Source of the DNA: CAZHDI01 sp964531285
Lineage (GTDB): Bacteria > Pseudomonadota > Alphaproteobacteria > JAJFIK01
Length of the DNA stretch: 52,763 bases
Assembly (NCBI GenBank): GCA_964531285.1
Contig: CAZHDI010000014.1
Coordinates: 1-52,763, forward strand
Direction of reading: 5' to 3'
Shown: positions 49,768-52,763 of the stretch, in pieces
Layout: each line of letters opens with the position of its first letter
Position numbering within the stretch: the first letter of the stretch is position 1
The notes under the pieces: generated by a model
Told to the model about the DNA's origin: nothing
The model's input: the letters and a program-made list of their open reading frames with translations, nothing else
Database searches by the model: none
Program-made: the position numbers and the translations under genes

Positions 49768-52763
49768 ATGCTGGACCTGGACGATCACGATCAAATGGGC
49801 GTGCTGAACAATCTATGGCACGCGGGCCTGCGCTTCATGCGCGACCGGGCGCTGGAGGCGGCCGGCCTGGCGCTGATCGCGCTCGCCATCGGCATGACCC
49901 TGGCGCTGTCCACCTACAATCCCCGGGACCCCAGCTTCAACAACGCGACGGCCGATCCGCCGTGGAACCTGATGGGTGAGACCGGCTCTTACTTCGCCGA
50001 TCTCGTCATGCAGTTCATCGGCCTTGGCGCGATGGCGCTGGTGGTGCCCATTGCGGTTGCCGGCTGGTGGGTCATGGCCAAACAAAGCCCAGGTGAGTTG
50101 TGGCAACGCAGCCTCGCCTGGATCGCGGCCATTCTGTGCACCAGCGCGCTGGCCGCCAGCCTGCCCTTCTCGGCCCCCGCGCCGCTCCAGACCGGCCTTG
50201 GCGGCGCCATCGGCGACTGGACCGCCAATCTTCTGGCCGGCATGGCCGCGATGGTCGGCCTCACCGATCCCGACACCATGCGTATGGTGTCCGGCACCCT
50301 GGCCGCTGCCGGGGCACTGGTCAGTTTCGGCTATGCCACCGGCATGCGCTTCACCGATTACCGCTACCGGATCGACGACGCCGAGGCCGAGCCGGGGGCC
50401 GCGCGGCGCAGCCGTACCGTTCGCCGCCGGTCCGCGCGCCAGGGCATTGGCTCCGGGATCGGCGAGCGGATGCGGGACTGGATCGACGGGCTTCCCTTTG
50501 GGGTACCGTCCGTGGGCGGCGCGGCGGCGGCCCTGTCGGGCCTGTTCGGATCGTCGCGCAAGAACGCGCCCGCCGCGGCCTATGCGCCGGACGCCTATGC
50601 GCCGGACTATGACAACGACCCGGACGACGCCTTCGAGGACGACGACGGGATTCCGGCCGCGCCCTGGGAACGCGGGCAAGCCGCCGCGTCCACTCCATCC
50701 GGCAAAGCCTCCGGCAAGACCCCCAGCAAGGCCAGGGCCCGCAAACGCGCACCCCTGCCGGGCGACCGCCCCGTCCCCCACCCGGCGCTGGCCGATGAGC
50801 CGGATCCGTCCGCGCCCGTCACCCTGCCCGAGGCCGATCCCCATCCGGACGAGGATGATTTCGAGCCCGACAGCGATCAGGCCTATGCCCTCGAGGACGC
50901 GCCGGACCCGGAGCCGGCCCGCCCGGCGGTCTCGCTGCGCGAAGATCATGATCCGAACTGGGACGATGATGCGCCATGGGATGACGGGGCCGCGCCGGAG
51001 AAACCTTCCAAGCCGAAATTCTCCATGGCCCGCCTTCTGTCCGCCGGTCCGGTCCGCGCTCTGACCGACCGCTGGCGCGGCGCGCCCGATGCGGACGATC
51101 CGCCGCCGCCGCCCATGCCCCTTTCACCGGCCGATGACGGCGGGGAGGATGCGGGGTTTGTGGCGCACCCCCCCTCCCCTGCCCCCGAAGACAAGCCGAA
51201 AAAGGTCAAACGCGGATCGAAAGCCCGCAAAAGCAAGCGCGAAAAGCGTGAAGCCCAGCCGGTGCTCAATCTGGAGCCGGGCAGCTACAGCCTGCCGCCG
51301 CTGAGCCTGTTGGCGCCCGCGCCCGAGAAGGATCTCGCCGACACCACCTCCGACGATGTGCTGGAGGCCAATGCCCGCCAGCTCGAAACCGTGCTCCAGG
51401 ACTTCGGCGTCAAGGGCGAGATCATCCATGTGCGCCCCGGCCCCGTGGTCACGCTTTATGAATTGCGCCCGGCGCCGGGCATCAAATCGGCCCGTGTGAT
51501 CGGCTTGGCGGACGACATCGCCCGCTCCATGAGCGCGGTTTCGGCCCGCGTCGCGGTGATCCCGGGGCGGAACGTCATTGGCATCGAACTGCCGAACAAG
51601 CAGCGTGAGATGGTCATGCTGCGCGAGCTTCTGGCCGCCGAATCTTATGAAAAAGCCAGCGCGCGCCTGGCCCTGGCGCTGGGCAAGAGCATTGGCGGCG
51701 AATCCGTGATCGCCGATCTGGCGACCATGCCGCACCTGTTGATCGCGGGCACCACCGGCTCCGGCAAGTCGGTGGCGATCAACACCATGATCCTGTCGCT
51801 GCTCTACCGGCTCCCGCCCGACCAGTGCAAGCTGATCCTGATCGACCCCAAAATGCTGGAACTGTCCGTCTATGAAGGCATTCCGCATCTGTTGAGCCCG
51901 GTCGTCACCGACCCGAAAAAGGCTGTCGTCGCGCTCAAATGGGTCGTGCGCGAGATGGAAGACCGCTACCGCAAAATGTCGAAGCTCGGCGTGCGGAACA
52001 TTCGCGGTTATAATGAGCGGGTGAAGAAGGCCGCCACCAAAGGCGAAGTGCTCACCCGCGAGGTCCAGACCGGCTTCGACAAGGAAACCGGGGAGCCGAT
52101 CTACGAGCAGGAAGAATTGTCCCTGGAGCCGATGCCGTTCATCGTCGTCGTGGTCGATGAAATGGCCGACCTGATGTTGGGCGCCGGCAAGGACATTGAG
52201 GGCGCGGTCCAGCGCCTGGCGCAGATGGCACGCGCGGCCGGTATTCACCTGATCACCGCCACCCAGCGCCCCTCGGTGGACGTGATCACCGGTACCATCA
52301 AGGCGAACTTCCCGACCCGGATCAGTTTCCAGGTCACTTCCAAGATCGACAGCCGCACCATTTTGGGCGAACAGGGCGCCGAACAACTCCTGGGTCAGGG
52401 CGACATGCTCTATATGATGGGCGGGGGGCGCATCAAGCGGGTGCACGGACCGTTCGTGTCCGACTCGGAAGTCGAGGATGTGGTCGCCGACCTGAAGGCG
52501 CAAGGCACGCCCGCCTATGTCGAGGCGATCACGGAAGAATCCGACGACGATCCCCAGTCCTTCCTCGACATGCTGGCCGGCGACGGCGACGGCTCGGGCG
52601 ACGATCTTTACGATCAGGCCGTGGCCATCGTCGCGCGCGACAAGAAGGCCTCGACGAGCTACATCCAGCGCAAACTCCAGATCGGCTATAACCGCGCCGC
52701 CCGCCTCATCGAGCGCATGGAGGAAGAGGGCGTCGTGTCACCGGCCAACCATGTCGGCAAGCG
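49768..52763 (+). CDS. ftsK: DNA translocase FtsK (3' end cut by window)
   Basis: At least 998 residues; the frame is open to the window end. Four membrane helices (about residues 30-190) anchor it at the division septum. A Pro/Ala/Asp-rich linker (about 200-500) follows, then the motor: alpha domain (ETVLQDFGVKGEIIHVRPGP), Walker A GTTGSGKS, Walker B VVVVDEMADLML and ATQRPSVDVITG. The C-terminal gamma winged helix that reads KOPS begins at AVAIVARDKKASTSYIQRKL and is missing only its last few residues. It pumps DNA toward dif for XerCD resolution. ATG 49768 gives an N-terminus typical of alphaproteobacterial FtsK. Confidence 0.95.
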   Translation, partial: MLDLDDHDQMGVLNNLWHAGLRFMRDRALEAAGLALIALAIGMTLALSTYNPRDPSFNNATADPPWNLMGETGSYFADLVMQFIGLGAMALVVPIAVAGWWVMAKQSPGELWQRSLAWIAAILCTSALAASLPFSAPAPLQTGLGGAIGDWTANLLAGMAAMVGLTDPDTMRMVSGTLAAAGALVSFGYATGMRFTDYRYRIDDAEAEPGAARRSRTVRRRSARQGIGSGIGERMRDWIDGLPFGVPSVGGAAAALSGLFGSSRKNAPAAAYAPDAYAPDYDNDPDDAFEDDDGIPAAPWERGQAAASTPSGKASGKTPSKARARKRAPLPGDRPVPHPALADEPDPSAPVTLPEADPHPDEDDFEPDSDQAYALEDAPDPEPARPAVSLREDHDPNWDDDAPWDDGAAPEKPSKPKFSMARLLSAGPVRALTDRWRGAPDADDPPPPPMPLSPADDGGEDAGFVAHPPSPAPEDKPKKVKRGSKARKSKREKREAQPVLNLEPGSYSLPPLSLLAPAPEKDLADTTSDDVLEANARQLETVLQDFGVKGEIIHVRPGPVVTLYELRPAPGIKSARVIGLADDIARSMSAVSARVAVIPGRNVIGIELPNKQREMVMLRELLAAESYEKASARLALALGKSIGGESVIADLATMPHLLIAGTTGSGKSVAINTMILSLLYRLPPDQCKLILIDPKMLELSVYEGIPHLLSPVVTDPKKAVVALKWVVREMEDRYRKMSKLGVRNIRGYNERVKKAATKGEVLTREVQTGFDKETGEPIYEQEELSLEPMPFIVVVVDEMADLMLGAGKDIEGAVQRLAQMARAAGIHLITATQRPSVDVITGTIKANFPTRISFQVTSKIDSRTILGEQGAEQLLGQGDMLYMMGGGRIKRVHGPFVSDSEVEDVVADLKAQGTPAYVEAITEESDDDPQSFLDMLAGDGDGSGDDLYDQAVAIVARDKKASTSYIQRKLQIGYNRAARLIERMEEEGVVSPANHVGK

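Noticed and set aside
51124..52503. Reverse open frame of 459 codons over ftsK
   Set aside because: Antisense to the FtsK motor domain, which has clear Walker motifs.
1..52763. CRISPR array, insertion sequence, prophage or integrase
   Set aside because: No regularly spaced repeats, transposase, integrase or phage structural genes were seen on either strand.

Overview
This is a high-GC (roughly 65%) alphaproteobacterial chromosome segment from a draft or metagenome-derived assembly: two runs of exactly 100 Ns (20061-20160 and 48714-48813) are scaffold placeholders. The assignment rests on gene content and order (htpX/rsmB/rpe/heparinase/purH; a ~1670-residue NAD-glutamate dehydrogenase; ubiH/glnK/dapC/ftsK; UPF0434, DUF971 and YbbN neighbours) and on GTG/TTG starts and ATGA/GTGA gene overlaps. 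The TonB receptor, pseudoazurin and lack of photosynthesis or carbon-fixation genes suggest a free-living, probably aquatic aerobic heterotroph. The order cannot be named from the sequence alone.

Layout. 1-11330: the 3' end of htpX, a methyltransferase, dinB-like gene and rsmB in a tightly overlapping run, then a glycine-zipper lipoprotein, rpe and a heparinase II/III-like protein. A divergently oriented btaA-btaB pair (betaine-lipid synthesis) sits between the heparinase gene and purH. 11329-22178: NAD-glutamate dehydrogenase, a secreted-type EEP phosphodiesterase, a soluble multi-PAS hybrid histidine kinase and an M3 peptidase lipoprotein. 22358-29487: accessory-looking region with a cytochrome P450, a three-gene signalling cluster (atypical receiver, small soluble histidine kinase, REC-pseudoDHp-REC protein), an MpaB-type oxygenase, a DoxX-like membrane protein, a carboxymuconolactone-decarboxylase-like protein and an O-methyltransferase. 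29583-33738: pseudoazurin, a 60-residue orphan ORF, small membrane/lipoproteins and an FMN glutamate-synthase-like enzyme. 33998-38394: a TonB-dependent receptor divergent from an exported PHP-domain (CehA/McbA-type) phosphoesterase, with a very good Pho-box match between them. 38450-43395: tRNA-Gly(GCC), ProXp-ala editing protein, CnoX/YbbN, Lon-N-like protein, UPF0434, DUF971, a small membrane protein, an acyltransferase and a cold-shock protein. 43689-52763: ubiH-like monooxygenase, glnK, sbtB, sbtA, a polysaccharide-lyase-like protein, dapC (interrupted only by an artefactual gap) and ftsK running off the end.

Themes. Phosphate economy appears twice: phosphorus-free betaine lipid genes, and a receptor plus phosphoesterase pair with a Pho box. 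Nutrient sensing by P-II proteins appears at the glnK-sbtB-sbtA locus, where a bicarbonate transporter and its P-II-like regulator stand where alphaproteobacteria usually carry the ammonium channel amtB. The most unusual signalling gene is the REC-pseudoDHp-REC protein at 25545, whose phospho-acceptor histidine position is glutamine. No CRISPR array, insertion sequence, prophage or rRNA was seen.
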